DNA from: Hydractinia symbiolongicarpus
Lineage: Eukaryota; Cnidaria; Hydrozoa; Anthoathecata; Hydractiniidae
DNA length: 64,000 nt
NCBI RefSeq assembly: GCF_029227915.1
Contig: NC_079879.1
Location: 1,054,001 to 1,118,000 of the forward strand
Direction of reading: 5' to 3'
The notes below the pieces were generated by a model. It worked only from the letters and a program-made list of their open reading frames with translations. It did not search any database and was not told where the DNA came from. How positions within the stretch are numbered: the stretch's first letter is position 1; each line of letters opens with the position of its first letter. The translations under genes were made by a program, and so were the position numbers. This document shows, piece by piece, positions 11,583-25,374 of this stretch.

Positions 11583-12800
11583 ACCACTAAAACGCATGAG
11601 ACTTGTAGTTTTCAAAAATGTGTTCATTCTTGATAAGACGCTGAAAAAAAAAAGTTTAATCGCGGGCAAACGAAAACACGAGATTTCCCGTAAATCCCGG
11701 GCTTGACCCCTATAGTCAAAAGTACACAAAGAAAGTACCCAGGCAGTAAACTCATTTTTGGAACGTTTTTTTGAATTATCTTTTCACCACTATAACGCAT
11801 GAGACTTGTAGTATTCAAAAATGTTTTCATTTTTGATGGGACGCTGATAAGAAGAAGTTTAATCGCCGGCAAACGAAAACCCGCGATTTCCCGTAAATCC
11901 CGGGCCTGGCCCGTATTGTCAAATGCATACAAAGAAACTACTCAGTCAGTAAACTGATTTCCCGAACGATTCTTTAAATTATTTTTTCACCACTAAAACG
12001 CATGAGACTTGTAGTTTACAAAAATGTTTTCATTTTTGATGAGACGCTGAATAAAAGAAGTTTAATCGCCGGCAAACGAAAACTCGCGATTTTCCGTATA
12101 TCACGGACTCGGCCCGTATAGTCAAATGTATACAAAGAATGTACCCAAGGAGTAAACTCATTTCCCTAACGATTTTTTAAATTATTTTTTCACCATTAAA
12201 ACGCATGAGACTTGTAGTTTTCAAAAATGATTTCATTTTTGATGAGACGCTGAATAAAAGGAGTTTAATCGCCGGCAAACGAAAACCCGCGATTTCCCTT
12301 AAATCCCGGACTCGGCCTGTATAGTCAAAAGTATACAAAGAAAGTACGCAGGGAGTAAACTCATTTCCCGAACGATTCTTTAAATTATTATTTCACCACT
12401 AAAACGCATGAGACTTGAACTTTTCACAAATGTTTTCATTTCTGATGAGACGCTAAATAAAAGAGGTTTAATCGCCGGCAAACGAAAACCCGCGATTTCC
12501 CGTAAATCCCAGGTTAGGCCCGTATAATCGAATGTATACAAAGAAATTACCCAGGGAGTAAACTCATTTCCCGAACGATTTTTTAAATTATTTTTTCACC
12601 ACTAAAACGAATGAGACTTGTAGTTTAGAAAAATGATTTCATTTTTGATGAGACGCTGAATAAAAGGAGTTTAATCTCCGGCAAACGAAAACCCGCGATT
12701 TCCCGTAGGTCCCGGACCCGGCCCGTATAGTCAAAAGTATACAAAGAAAATACGCGGGGAGTAAACTCATTTCCCGAACGATTCTTTAAATTATTATTTC
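11583..12800. repeat. 6-monomer HOR ABCDEF, 1218 bp
   Basis: Same order and private variants as the preceding unit (TTCCCTAACG in C, CGAATGAG and GTTTAGAAAAATG in F). Confidence 0.9.
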
Positions 12801-14627
12801 ACCACTAAAACGCATGAGACTTGTAGTTTTCAAAAATGTGTTCATTCTTGATAAGACGCTGAAAAAAAAAAGTTTAATCGCGGGCAAACGAAAACACGAG
12901 ATTTCCCGTAAATCCCGGGCTTGACCCCTATAGTCAAAAGTACACAAAGAAAGTACCCAGGCAGTAAACTCATTTTTGGAACGTTTTTTTGAATTATCTT
13001 TTCACCACTATAACGCATGAGACTTGTAGTATTCAAAAATGTTTTCATTTTTGATGGGACGCTGATAAGAAGAAGTTTAATCGCCGGCAAACGAAAACCC
13101 GCGATTTCCCGTAAATCCCGGGCCTGGCCCGTATTGTCAAATGCATACAAAGAAACTACTCAGTCAGTAAACTGATTTCCCGAACGATTCTTTAAATTAT
13201 TTTTTCACCACTAAAACGCATGAGACTTGTAGTTTACAAAAATGTTTTCATTTTTGATGAGACGCTGAATAAAAGAAGTTTAATCGCCGGCAAACGAAAA
13301 CTCGCGATTTTCCGTATATCACGGACTCGGCCCGTATAGTCAAATGTATACAAAGAATGTACCCAAGGAGTAAACTCATTTCCCTAACGATTTTTTAAAT
13401 TATTTTTTCACCATTAAAACGCATGAGACTTGTAGTTTTCAAAAATGATTTCATTTTTGATGAGACGCTGAATAAAAGGAGTTTAATCGCCGGCAAACGA
13501 AAACCCGCGATTTCCCTTAAATCCCGGACTCGGCCTGTATAGTCAAAAGTATACAAAGAAAGTACGCAGGGAGTAAACTCATTTCCCGAACGATTCTTTA
13601 AATTATTATTTCACCACTAAAACGCATGAGACTTGAACTTTTCACAAATGTTTTCATTTCTGATGAGACGCTAAATAAAAGAGGTTTAATCGCCGGCAAA
13701 CGAAAACCCGCGATTTCCCGTAAATCCCAGGTTAGGCCCGTATAATCGAATGTATACAAAGAAAGTACCCAGGGAGTAAACTCATTTCCCGAACGATTTT
13801 TTAAATTATTTTTTCACCACTAAAACGTATGAGACTTGTAGTTTACAAAAATGTTTTCATTTTTGATGAGACGCTGAATAAAAGAAGTTTAATCGCCGGC
13901 AAACGAAAACTCGCGATTTTCCGTATATCACGGACTCGGCCCGTATAGTCAAATGTATACAAAGAATGTACCCAAGGAGTAAACTCATTTCCCTAACGAT
14001 TTTTTAAATTATTTTTTCACCATTAAAACGCATGAGACTTGTAGTTTTCAAAAATGATTTCATTTTTGATGAGACGCTGAATAAAAGGAGTTTAATCGCC
14101 GGCAAACGAAAACCCGCGATTTCCCTTAAATCCCGGACTCGGCCTGTATAGTCAAAAGTATACAAAGAAAGTACGCAGGGAGTAAACTCATTTCCCGAAC
14201 GATTCTTTAAATTATTATTTCACCACTAAAACGCATGAGACTTGAACTTTTCACAAATGTTTTCATTTCTGATGAGACGCTAAATAAAAGAGGTTTAATC
14301 GCCGGCAAACGAAAACCCGCGATTTCCCGTAAATCCCAGGTTAGGCCCGTATAATCGAATGTATACAAAGAAATTACCCAGGGAGTAAACTCATTTCCCG
14401 AACGATTTTTTAAATTATTTTTTCACCACTAAAACGAATGAGACTTGTAGTTTAGAAAAATGATTTCATTTTTGATGAGACGCTGAATAAAAGGAGTTTA
14501 ATCTCCGGCAAACGAAAACCCGCGATTTCCCGTAGGTCCCGGACCCGGCCCGTATAGTCAAAAGTATACAAAGAAAATACGCGGGGAGTAAACTCATTTC
14601 CCGAACGATTCTTTAAATTATTATTTC
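12801..14627. repeat. 9-monomer HOR, ABCDE + C'DEF, 1827 bp
   Basis: Repeats the nine-unit form of 8538-10364. The CGTATG signature recurs exactly 4263 bp after its first occurrence, placing this unit in the same slot of the second super-HOR copy. Confidence 0.9.
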
Positions 14628-15845
14628 ACCACTAAAACGCATGAGACTTGTAGTTTTCAAAAATGTGTTCATTCTTGATAAGACGCTGAAAAAAAAAAGT
14701 TTAATCGCGGGCAAACGAAAACACGAGATTTCCCGTAAATCCCGGGCTTGACCCCTATAGTCAAAAGTACACAAAGAAAGTACCCAGGCAGTAAACTCAT
14801 TTTTGGAACGTTTTTTTGAATTATCTTTTCACCACTATAACGCATGAGACTTGTAGTATTCAAAAATGTTTTCATTTTTGATGGGACGCTGATAAGAAGA
14901 AGTTTAATCGCCGGCAAACGAAAACCCGCGATTTCCCGTAAATCCCGGGCCTGGCCCGTATTGTCAAATGCATACAAAGAAACTACTCAGTCAGTAAACT
15001 GATTTCCCGAACGATTCTTTAAATTATTTTTTCACCACTAAAACGCATGAGACTTGTAGTTTACAAAAATGTTTTCATTTTTGATGAGACGCTGAATAAA
15101 AGAAGTTTAATCGCCGGCAAACGAAAACTCGCGATTTTCCGTATATCACGGACTCGGCCCGTATAGTCAAATGTATACAAAGAATGTACCCAAGGAGTAA
15201 ACTCATTTCCCTAACGATTTTTTAAATTATTTTTTCACCATTAAAACGCATGAGACTTGTAGTTTTCAAAAATGATTTCATTTTTGATGAGACGCTGAAT
15301 AAAAGGAGTTTAATCGCCGGCAAACGAAAACCCGCGATTTCCCTTAAATCCCGGACTCGGCCTGTATAGTCAAAAGTATACAAAGAAAGTACGCAGGGAG
15401 TAAACTCATTTCCCGAACGATTCTTTAAATTATTATTTCACCACTAAAACGCATGAGACTTGAACTTTTCACAAATGTTTTCATTTCTGATGAGACGCTA
15501 AATAAAAGAGGTTTAATCGCCGGCAAACGAAAACCCGCGATTTCCCGTAAATCCCAGGTTAGGCCCGTATAATCGAATGTATACAAAGAAAGTACCCAGG
15601 GAGTAAACTCATTTCCCGAACGATTTTTTAAATTATTTTTTCACCACTAAAACGTATGAGACTTGTAGTTTATAAAAATGATTTCATTTTTGATGAGACG
15701 CTGAATAAAAGGAGTTTAATCTCCGGCAAACGAAAACCCGCGATTTCCCGTAGGTCCCGGACCCGGCCCGTATAGTCAAAAGTATACAAAGAAAATACGC
15801 AGGGAGTAAACTCATTTCCCGAACGATTCTTTAAATTATTATTTC
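14628..15845. repeat. 6-monomer HOR ABCDEF with altered F
   Basis: 1218 bp. A to E are as in the core. The E carries GAAAGTACCC, and the last monomer combines CGTATGAG with GTTTATAAAAATG and GTAGGTCCCGG. This F therefore has the junction signature seen before C' but an F body. It probably marks one parent of the exchange that created the 9-mers, or a third super-HOR copy interrupted after its first unit. Confidence 0.88.
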
Positions 15846-17672
15846 ACCACTAAAACGCATGAGACTTGTAGTTTTCAAAAATGTGTTCATTCTTGATAAG
15901 ACGCTGAAAAAAAAAAGTTTAATCGCGGGCAAACGAAAACACGAGATTTCCCGTAAATCCCGGGCTTGACCCCTATAGTCAAAAGTACACAAAGAAAGTA
16001 CCCAGGCAGTAAACTCATTTTTGGAACGTTTTTTTGAATTATCTTTTCACCACTATAACGCATGAGACTTGTAGTATTCAAAAATGTTTTCATTTTTGAT
16101 GGGACGCTGATAAGAAGAAGTTTAATCGCCGGCAAACGAAAACCCGCGATTTCCCGTAAATCCCGGGCCTGGCCCGTATTGTCAAATGCATACAAAGAAA
16201 CTACTCAGTCAGTAAACTGATTTCCCGAACGATTCTTTAAATTATTTTTTCACCACTAAAACGCATGAGACTTGTAGTTTACAAAAATGTTTTCATTTTT
16301 GATGAGACGCTGAATAAAAGAAGTTTAATCGCCGGCAAACGAAAACTCGCGATTTTCCGTATATCACGGACTCGGCCCGTATAGTCAAATGTATACAAAG
16401 AATGTACCCAAGGAGTAAACTCATTTCCTGAACGATTTTTTAAATTATTTTTTCACCATTAAAACGCATGAGACTTGTAGTTTTCAAAAATGATTTCATT
16501 TTTGATGAGACGCTGAATAAAAGGAGTTTAATCGCCGGCAAACGAAAACCCGCGATTTCCCGTACATCCCGGACTCGGCCCGTATAGTCGAATGTATACA
16601 AGGAAAGTACCCAGGGAGTAAACTCATTTTTGGAACGTTTTTTTGAATTATCTGTTCACCACTATAACGCATGAGACTTGTAGTATTCAAAAATGTTTTC
16701 ATTTTTGATGGGACGCTGATAAGAAGAAGTTTAATCGCCGGCAAACGAAAACTCGCGATTTCCCGTAAATCCCAGGCCTGGCCCGTATTGTCGAATGCAT
16801 ACAAAGAAAGTACTCAGTCAGTAAACTGATTTCCCGAACGATTCTTTAAATTATTTTTTCACCACTAAAACGCATAAGACTTGTAGTTTACAAAAATGTT
16901 TTCATTTTTGATGAGACGCTGAATAAAAGAAGTTTAATCGCCGGCAAACGAAAACCCGCGATTTTCCGTATATCACGGACTCGGCCCGTACAGTCAAATG
17001 TATACAAAGAATGTAACCAGGGAGTAAACTCATTTCCCAAACGATTTTTTAAATTATTTTTTCACCACTAAAACGCATGAGACTTGTAGTTTATAAAAAT
17101 GATTTCATTTTTGATGAGACGCTGAATAAAAGGAGTTTAATCGCCGGCAAACGAAAACCCGCGATTTCCCTTAAATCCCGGACTCGGCCTGTATAGTCAA
17201 AAGTATACAAAGAAAGTACGCAGGGAGTAAACTCATTTCCCGAACGATTCTTTAAATTATTATTTCACCACTAAAACGCATGAGACTTGTAGTTTTCAAA
17301 AATGTTTTCATTCTTGATAAGACACTGAAAAAAAAAAGTTTAATCGCGGGCAAACGAAAACCCGAGATTTCCCGTAAATCCCGGGCTTGACCCCTATAGT
17401 CAAAAGTACACAAAGAAAGTACCCAGGCAGTAAACTCATTTTTGGAACGATTCTTTAAATTATTTTTTCACCACTAAAACGCATGAGACTTGTAGTTTAT
17501 AAAAATGATTTCATTTTTGATGAGACGCTGAATAAAAGGAGTTTAATCTCCGGCAAACGAAAACCCGCGATTTCCCGTAGGTCCCGGACCCGGCCCGTAT
17601 AGTCAAAAGTATACAAAGAAAATACGCAGGGAGTAAACTCATTTCCCGAAAGATTCTTTAAATTATTATTTC
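15846..17672. repeat. Variant 9-monomer HOR, right flank of the core
   Basis: 1827 bp in order A, B, C, D' (16455), B', C2, D2, A2 (~17267), F (~17470). The first seven monomers match 4275-6101, including GTACATCCCGG, CCCAGGCCTGG and GAATGTAACC. E is replaced by A2, an A-type with GACACTG and CCCGAG. A2 then joins F through the hybrid tail TTTTTGGAACGATTCTTT. Confidence 0.87.
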
Positions 17673-18889
17673 ACCACTAAAACGCATGAGACTTGTAGTT
17701 TTCAAAAATGTGTTCATTCTTGATAAGACGCTGAAAAAAAAAAGTTTAATCGCGGGCAAACGAAAACACGAGATTTCCCGTAAATCCCGGGCTTGACCCC
17801 TATAGTCAAAAGTACACAAAGAAAGTACCCAGGCAGTAAACTCATTTTTGGAACGTTTTTTTGAATTATCTTTTCACCACTATAACGCATGAGACTTGTA
17901 GTATTCAAAAATGTTTTCATTTTTGATGGGACGCTGATAAGAAGAAGTTTAATCGCCGGCAAACGAAAACCCGCGATCTCCCGTAAATCCCGGGCCTGGC
18001 CCGTATTGTCGAATGCATACAAAGAAAGTACTCAGTCAGTAAACTGATTTCCCGAACGATTCTTTAAATTATTTTTTCACCACTAAAACGCATGAGACTT
18101 GTAGTTTACAAAAATGTTTTCATTTTTGATGAGACGCTGAATAAAAGAAGTTTAATCGCCGGCAAACGAAAACCCGCGATTTCCCGTATATCACGGACTC
18201 GGCCCGTATAGTCAAATGTATACAAAGAATGTACCCAAGGAGTAAACTCATTTCCAGAACGATTTTTTAAATTATTTTTTCACCACTAAAACGCATGAGA
18301 CTTGTAGTTTATAAAAATGATTTCATTTTTGATGAGACGCTGAATAAAAGGAGTTTAATCGCCGGCAAACGAAAACCCGCGATTTCCCTTAAATCCCGGA
18401 TCGGCCTGTATAGTCAAAAGTATACAAAGAAAGTACGCAGGGAGTAAACTCATTTCCCGAACGATTCTTTAAATTATTATTTCACCACTAAAACGCATGA
18501 GACTTGTAGTTTTCAAAAATGTTTTCATTCTTGATAAGACACTGAAAAAAAAAAGTTTAATCGCGGGCAAACGAAAACCCGAGATTTCCCGTAAATCCCG
18601 GGCTTGACCCCTATAGTCAAAAGTACACAAAGAAAGTACCCAGGCAGTAAACTCATTTTTGGAACGATTCTTTAAATTATTTTTTCACCACTAAAACGCA
18701 TGAGACTTGTAGTTTATAAAAATGATTTCATTTTTGATGAGACGCTGAATAAAAGGAGTTTAATCTCCGGCAAACGAAAACCCGCGATTTCCCGTAGGTC
18801 CCGGACCCGGCCCGTATAGTCAAAAGTATACAAAGAAAATACGCAGGGAGTAAACTCATTTCCCGAAAGATTCTTTAAATTATTATTTC
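17673..18889. repeat. 6-monomer HOR A-B-C-D2-A2-F, 1217 bp
   Basis: Uses the A2-F pair created in the previous unit, so D2-A2-F-A-B-C is repeated in tandem (from ~17064 and ~18282). It is one base short because D2 near 18398 reads CCCGGATCGG where other copies have CCCGGACTCGG. B monomers here and in the next unit share GCGATCTCCCG. Confidence 0.87.
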
Positions 18890-21800
18890 ACCACTAAAAC
18901 GCATGAGACTTGTAGTTTTCAAAAATGTGTTCATTCTTGATAAGACGCTGAAAAAAAAAAGTTTAATCGCGGGCAAACGAAAACACGAGATTTCCCGTAA
19001 ATCCCGGGCTTGACCCCTATAGTCAAAAGTACACAAAGAAAGTACCCAGGCAGTAAACTCATTTTTGGAACGTTTTTTTGAATTATCTTTTCACCACTAT
19101 AACGCATGAGACTTGTAGTATTCAAAAATGTTTTCATTTTTGATGGGACGCTGATAAGAAGAAGTTTAATCGCCGGCAAACGAAAACCCGCGATCTCCCG
19201 TAAATCCCGGGCCTGGCCCGTATTGTCGAATGCATACAAAGAAAGTACTCAGTCAGTAAACTGATTTCCCGAACGATTCTTTAAATTATTTTTTCACCAC
19301 TAAAACGCATGAGACTTGTAGTTTACAAAAATGTTTTCATTTTTGATGAGACGCTGAATAAAAGAAGTTTAATCGCCGGCAAACGAAAACCCGCGATTTT
19401 CCGTATATCACGGACTCGGCCCGTATAGTCAAATGTATACAAAGAATGTACCCAAGGAGTAAACTCATTTCCAGAACGATTTTTTAAATTATTTTTTCAC
19501 CACTAAAACGCATGAGACTTGTAGTTTATAAAAATGATTTCATTTTTGATGAGACGCTGAATAAAAGGAGTTTAATCGCCGGCAAACGAAAACCCGCGAT
19601 TTTCCGTATATCACGGACTCGGCCCGTATAGTCAAATGTATACAAAGAATGTACCCAAGGAGTAAACTCATTTCCAGAACGATTTTTTAAATTATTTTTT
19701 CACCATTAAAACGCATGAGACTTGTAGTTTTCAAAAATGATTTCATTTTTGATGAGACGCTGAATAAAAGGAGTTTAATCGCCGGCAAACGAAAACCCGC
19801 GATTTCCCGTACATCCCGGACTCGGCCCGTATAGTCGAATGTATACAAGGAAAGTACCCAGGGAGTAAACTGATTTCCCGAACGATTCTTTAAATTTTTT
19901 TTCACCACTAAAACGCATGAGACTTGTAGTTTACAAAAATATTTTCATTTTTGATGAGACGCTGAATAAAAGAAGTTTAATCGCCGGCAAACGAAAACCC
20001 GCGATTTTCCGTATATCACGGACTCGGCCAGTATAATCAAAAGTATACAAAGAAAGTACCCAGGAAGTAAACTCATTTCCCGAACGATTTTTTAAATTAT
20101 TTTTTCACCACTAAAACGCACGAGACTTGTAGTTTTCAAAAATGATTTCATTTTTGATGCGACGCTGAATAAAAGGAGTTTAATCTCCGGCAAACGAAAA
20201 CCCGCGATTTCCTGTAGGTCCCGGACCCGGCCCGTATAGTCAAAAGTATACGAAGAAAATACGCAGGGAGTAAACTCATTTCCCGAACGATTCTTTAAAT
20301 TATTATTTCACCACTAAAACGCATGAGACTTGAAGTTTTCAAAAATGTTTTCATTTCTGATGAGACGCTAAATAAAAGAGGTTTAATCGCCGGCAAACGA
20401 AAACCCGCGATTTCCTGTAAATCCCGGGTTAGGCCCGTATAGTCGAATGTATACAAAGAAAGTAAACTGGGAGTAAACTCATTTCCCGAATGATTTTTAA
20501 ATTAATTTTTTACCACTAAAACGCATAAGACTTAGAGTTTTCAAAAACGATTTCATTTTTGATGAGACGCAGAATAAAAGGAGTTTAATCTCCGGCAAAC
20601 GAAAACCCGCGATTTCCCGTAAATCCCGGACCCGGCCCGTATAGTCAAAAGTATACAAATAAAGTACGCAGGGAGTAAACTCATTTCCCGAATGATTTTT
20701 AAATTAATTTTTTACCACTAAAACGCATAAGACTTGTAGTTTTCAAAAACGATTTCATTTTTGATGAGACGCAGAATAAAAGGAGTTTAATCTCCGGCAA
20801 ACGAAAACCCGCGATTTCCCGTAAATCCCGGACCCGGCCCGTATAGTCAAAAGTATACAAATAAAGTACGCAGGGAGTAAACTCATTTCCCGAACGATTC
20901 TTTAAATTTTTTTCACCACTAAAACGCATGAGACTTGTAGTTTTCAAAAATGTTTTCATTTTTGATGAGACGCTGAATAAAAGAAGTTAAATCGCCGGCA
21001 ATCGAAAACCTGCAATTTCCTGTAAATCCCGGGCCTGGCCCGTATAGTCTAATGTATGCAAAGAAAGTACCCAGTGAGTAAATTGATTTCCCGAGCGATT
21101 CTTTAAATTATTTTTTCACCACTAAAACGCATGAGACTTGAAGTTTTCAAAAATGTTTTCATTTCTGATGAGACGCTAAATAAAAGAGGTTTAATCGCCG
21201 GCAAACGAAAACCCGCGATTTGCCGTAAATCCCGGGTTAGGCCCGTATAGTCGAATGTATACAAAGAAAGTACCCAGGGAGTAAACTCATTTCCCGAACG
21301 ATTTTTTAAATTATTTTTTCACCACTAAAAGGCATGAGACTTGTAGTTTATAAAAATGATTTCATTTTTGATAAGACGCTGAATAAAAAGAGTTTAATCT
21401 CCGGCAAACGAAAACCCGCGATTTCCCGTAGGTCCCGGCCCCGGCCCGTATAGTCAAAAGTATACAAAGAAAATACGCAGGGAGTAAACTCATTTCCCGA
21501 ACGATTCTTTAAATTATTATATCACCACTAAAACGCATTTGACTTGTAGTTTTCAAAAATGTGTTCATTTTTGATAAGACGCTGAAAAAAAAAAGTTTAA
21601 TCGCGGGCAAACGAAAGCACGAGATTTCCCGTAAATCCCGGGTTTGACCCCTATAGTCAAAAGTACACAAAGAAAGTACACAGGCAGTAAACTCATTTTT
21701 GGAACGTTTTTTTGAATTATCTTTTCACCACTATAACGCAAGAGACTTGTAGTATTCAAAAATGTTTTCATTTTCGATGGGACGCTGATAAGAAGAAGTT

Positions 21801-24800
21801 TAATCGCCGGCAAACGAAAACCCGCGATTTCCCGTAAATCCCGGGCCTGGCCCGTATTGTCGAATGCATACAAAGAAAGTACTCAGTCAGTAAACTGATT
21901 TCCCGAACGATTCTTTAAATTATTTTTTCACCACTAAAACGCATGAGACTTGTAGTTTACAAAAATGTTTTCATTTTTGATGAGACGCTGAATAAAAGAA
22001 GTTTAATCGCCGGCAAACGAAAACCCGCGATTTTCCGTATATCACGGACTCGGCCCGTATAGTCAAATGTATACAAAGAATGTACCCAAGGAGTAAACGC
22101 ATTTCCAGAACGATTTTTTAAATTATTTTTTCACCATTAAAACGCATGAGACTTGTAGTTTTCAAAAATGTTTTCATTTTTGATGAGACGCTGAATAAAA
22201 GGAGTTTAATCGCCGGCAAACGAAAACCCGCGATTTCCCGTACATCCCGGACTCGGCCCGTATAGTCGAATGTATACAAGGAAAGTACCCAGGGAGTAAA
22301 CTGATTTCCCGAACGATTCTTTAAATTTTTTTTCACCACTAAAACGCATGAGACTTGTAGTTTACAAAAATATTTTCATTTTTGATAAGACGCTGAATAA
22401 AAGAAGTTTAATCGCCGGCACACGAAAACCCGCGATTTTCCGTATATCACGGACTCGGCCCGTATAATCAAAAGTATACAAAGAAAGTACCCAGGAAGTT
22501 AACTCATTTCCCGAACGATTTTTTAAATTATTTTTTTACCACTAAAACGCACGAGACTTGTAGTTTACAAAAATATTTTCATTTTTGATGAGACGCTGAA
22601 TAAAAGAAGTTTAATCGCCGGCAAACGAAAACCCGCGATTTTCCGTATATCACGGACTCGGCCCGTATAATCAAAAGTATACAAAGAAAGTACCCAGGAA
22701 GTAAACTCATTTCTCGAACGATTTTTTAAATTATTTTTTCACCACTAAAACGCACGAGACTTGTAGTTTTCAAAAATGATTTAATTTTTGATGCGACGCT
22801 GAATAAAAGGAGTTTAATCTCCGGCAAACGAAAACCCGCGATTTCCTGTAGGTCCCGGACCCGGCCCGTATAGTCAAAAGTATACAAAGAAAATACGCAG
22901 GGAGTAAACTCATTTCCCGAACGATTCTTTAAATTATTATTTCACCACTAAAACGCATGAGACTTGAAGTTTTCAAAAATGTTTTCATTTCTGATGAGAC
23001 GCTAAATAAAAGAGGTTTAATCGCCGGCAAACGAAATCCCGCGAATTCCCGTATATCACGGACTCGGCCCGTATAATCAAAAGTATACAAAGAAAGTACC
23101 CAGGAAGTAAACTCATTTCTCGAACGATTTTTTAAATTATTTTTTCACCACTAAAACGCACGAGACTTGTAGTTTTCAAAAATGATTTCATTTTTGATGC
23201 GACGCTGAAGAAAAGGAGTTTAATCTCCGGCAAACGAAAACCCGCGATTTCCCGTAGGTCCCGGACCCGGCCCGTATAGACAAAAGTATACAAAGAAAAT
23301 ACGCAGGGAGTAAACTCATTTCCCGAACGATTCTTTAGATTATTATTTCACCACTAAAACGCATGAGACTTGTAGTTTTCAAAAATGTTTTCATTTTTGA
23401 TGAGACGCTAAATAAAATAGGTTTAATCGCCGGCAAATGAAATCCCGCGATTTCCCGTATATCACGGACTCGGCCCGTATAATCAAAAGTATACAAAGAA
23501 AGTACCCAGGAAGTAAACTCATTTCCCGAACGATTTTTTAAATTATTTTTTCACCACTAAAACGCACGAGACTTGTAGTTTTCAAAAATGATTTCATTTT
23601 TGGTGCGACGCTGAAGAAAAGGAGTTTAATCTCCGGCAAACGAAAACCCGCGATTTCCCGTAGGTCCCGGACCCGGCCCGTATAGACAAAAGTATACAAA
23701 GAAAATACGCAGGGAGTAAACTCATTTCTCGAACGATTCTTTAGATTATTATTTCATCACTAAAACGCATGAGACTTGTAGTTTTCAAAAATGTTTTCAT
23801 TCTTGATAAGACGCTGAAAAAAAAAGTTTAATCGCGGGCAAACGAAAACCCGCGATTTCCCGTAAATCCCGGACCCGGCCCGTATAGTCAAAAGTATACA
23901 AATAAAGTACGCAGGGAGTAAACTCATTTCCCGAACGATTCTTTAAATTTTTTTCACCACTAAAACGCATGAGACTTGAAGTTTTCAAAAATGTTTTCAT
24001 TTCTGATGAGACGCTAAATAAAAGAGGTTTAATCGCCGGCAAACGAAAACCCGCGATTTCCCGTAAATCCCGGGCTAGGCCCGTATAGTCGAATGTATAC
24101 AAAGAAAGTACCCAGGGAGTAAACTCATTTCCCGAACGATTTTTTAAATTATTTTTTCACAACTAAAACGCATGAGACTTGTAGTTTATAAAAATGATTT
24201 CATTTTTGATGAGACGCTGAATAAAAGGAGTTTAATCGCCGGCAAACGAAAACCCGCGATTTCCCGTATATCCCGGACTCGGCCTGTATAGTCAAAAGTA
24301 TACAAAGAAAGTACGCAGGGAGTAAACTCATTTCCCGAACGATTCTTTAAATTATTATTTCACCACTAAAACGCATGAGACTTGTAGTTTTCAAAAATGT
24401 GTTCTTTGTTGATAAGACGCTGAAAAAAAAAAGTTTAATCGCGGGCAAACGAAAACACGAGATTTCCCGTAAATCCCGGGCTTGACCCCTATAGTCAAAA
24501 GTACACAAAGAAAGTACCCATGCAGTAAACTTATTTTTGGAACGTTTTTTTTTGAATTATCTTTTCACCACTATAACGCATGAGACTTGTAGTATTCAAA
24601 AATGTTTTCATTTTTGATGGGACGCTGATAAGAAGAAGTTTAATCGCCGGCAAGCAAAAACCCGCGATTTCCCGTAAATCCCGGCCTGGCCCGTATTGTC
24701 GAATGCATACAAAGAAAGTACTCAGTCAGTAAACTGATTTCCCGAACGATTCTTTAAATTATTTTTTCACCACTAAAACGCATGAGACTTGTAGTTTACA

Positions 24801-25374
24801 AAATTGTTTTCATTTTTGATGAGACGCTGAATAAAAGAAGTTTAATCGCCGGCAAACGAAACCCGCGATTTTCTGTATATCACGGACTCGGCCCGTATAG
24901 TCAAATGTATACAAAGAATGTACCCAAGGAGTAAACTCATTTCCCGAACGATTTTTTAAATTATTTTTTCACCATTAAAACGCATGAGACTTGTAGTTTT
25001 CAAAAATGATTTCATTTTTGATGAGACGCTGAATAAAAGGAGTTTAATCGCCGGCAAACGAAAACCCGCGATTTCCCGTACATCCCGGACTCGGCCCGTA
25101 TAGTCGAATGTATACAAGGAAAGTACCCAGGGAGTAAACCGATTTCCCGAACGATTCTTTAAATTTCTTTTCACCACTAAAACGGATGAGACTTGTAGTT
25201 TACAAAAATATTTTCATTTTTGATGAGACGCTGAATAAAAGAAGTTTAATCGCCGGCAAACGAAAACTCGCGATTTTCCGTATATCACGGACCCGGCCCG
25301 TATAATCAAAAGTATACAAAGAAAGTACCCAGGAAGTAAATTCATTTCCCGAACGATTTTTTAAATTATTTTTC
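18890..25374. repeat. Mosaic HOR block, related to 49090-59600
   Basis: About 32 monomers without a single simple period. It begins A, B, C, then a D2/C chimera (~19499) and D' (~19702). H-type follows (~19904; GTTTACAAAAATATTTTC, TATAATCAAAAG), then I-type (~20108; CGCACGAG, GATGCGACG, CCTGTAGGTCCC), E, two CGCATAAGAC monomers, E, F and A (~21524). The stretch 22900-23750 alternates I-type monomers (GCTGAAGAAAAGG, TATAGACAAAAG) with E/H hybrids. Private variants such as CGCATTTGACTTG (~21540) and the CCATGCAGTAAACTTATTTT string (~24517) recur in the later block at ~51133 and ~58567. This supports long-range common ancestry. Confidence 0.82.

Larger units (their letters stand above)
10365..14627. 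repeat. 4263-bp super-HOR, copy 2 (6+6+9 monomers)
   Basis: This is the second tandem copy of the 21-monomer unit. It consists of 10365-11582 and 11583-12800 (two 6-mers) and 12801-14627 (9-mer with the C' CGTATGAG monomer near 13817). A-run lengths, the GAAATTACCC and GAAAGTACCC alternation, and the 609-bp C'DE insertion match copy 1. Confidence 0.9.

Noticed and set aside
6102-14627. Assembly artefact as the sole explanation for the identical 4263-bp copies
   Set aside because: It cannot be excluded without reads. However, the copies lie in a consistent gradient of variant HORs with distinct flanks, which an arbitrary duplication error would not be expected to produce. Kept as a caveat.
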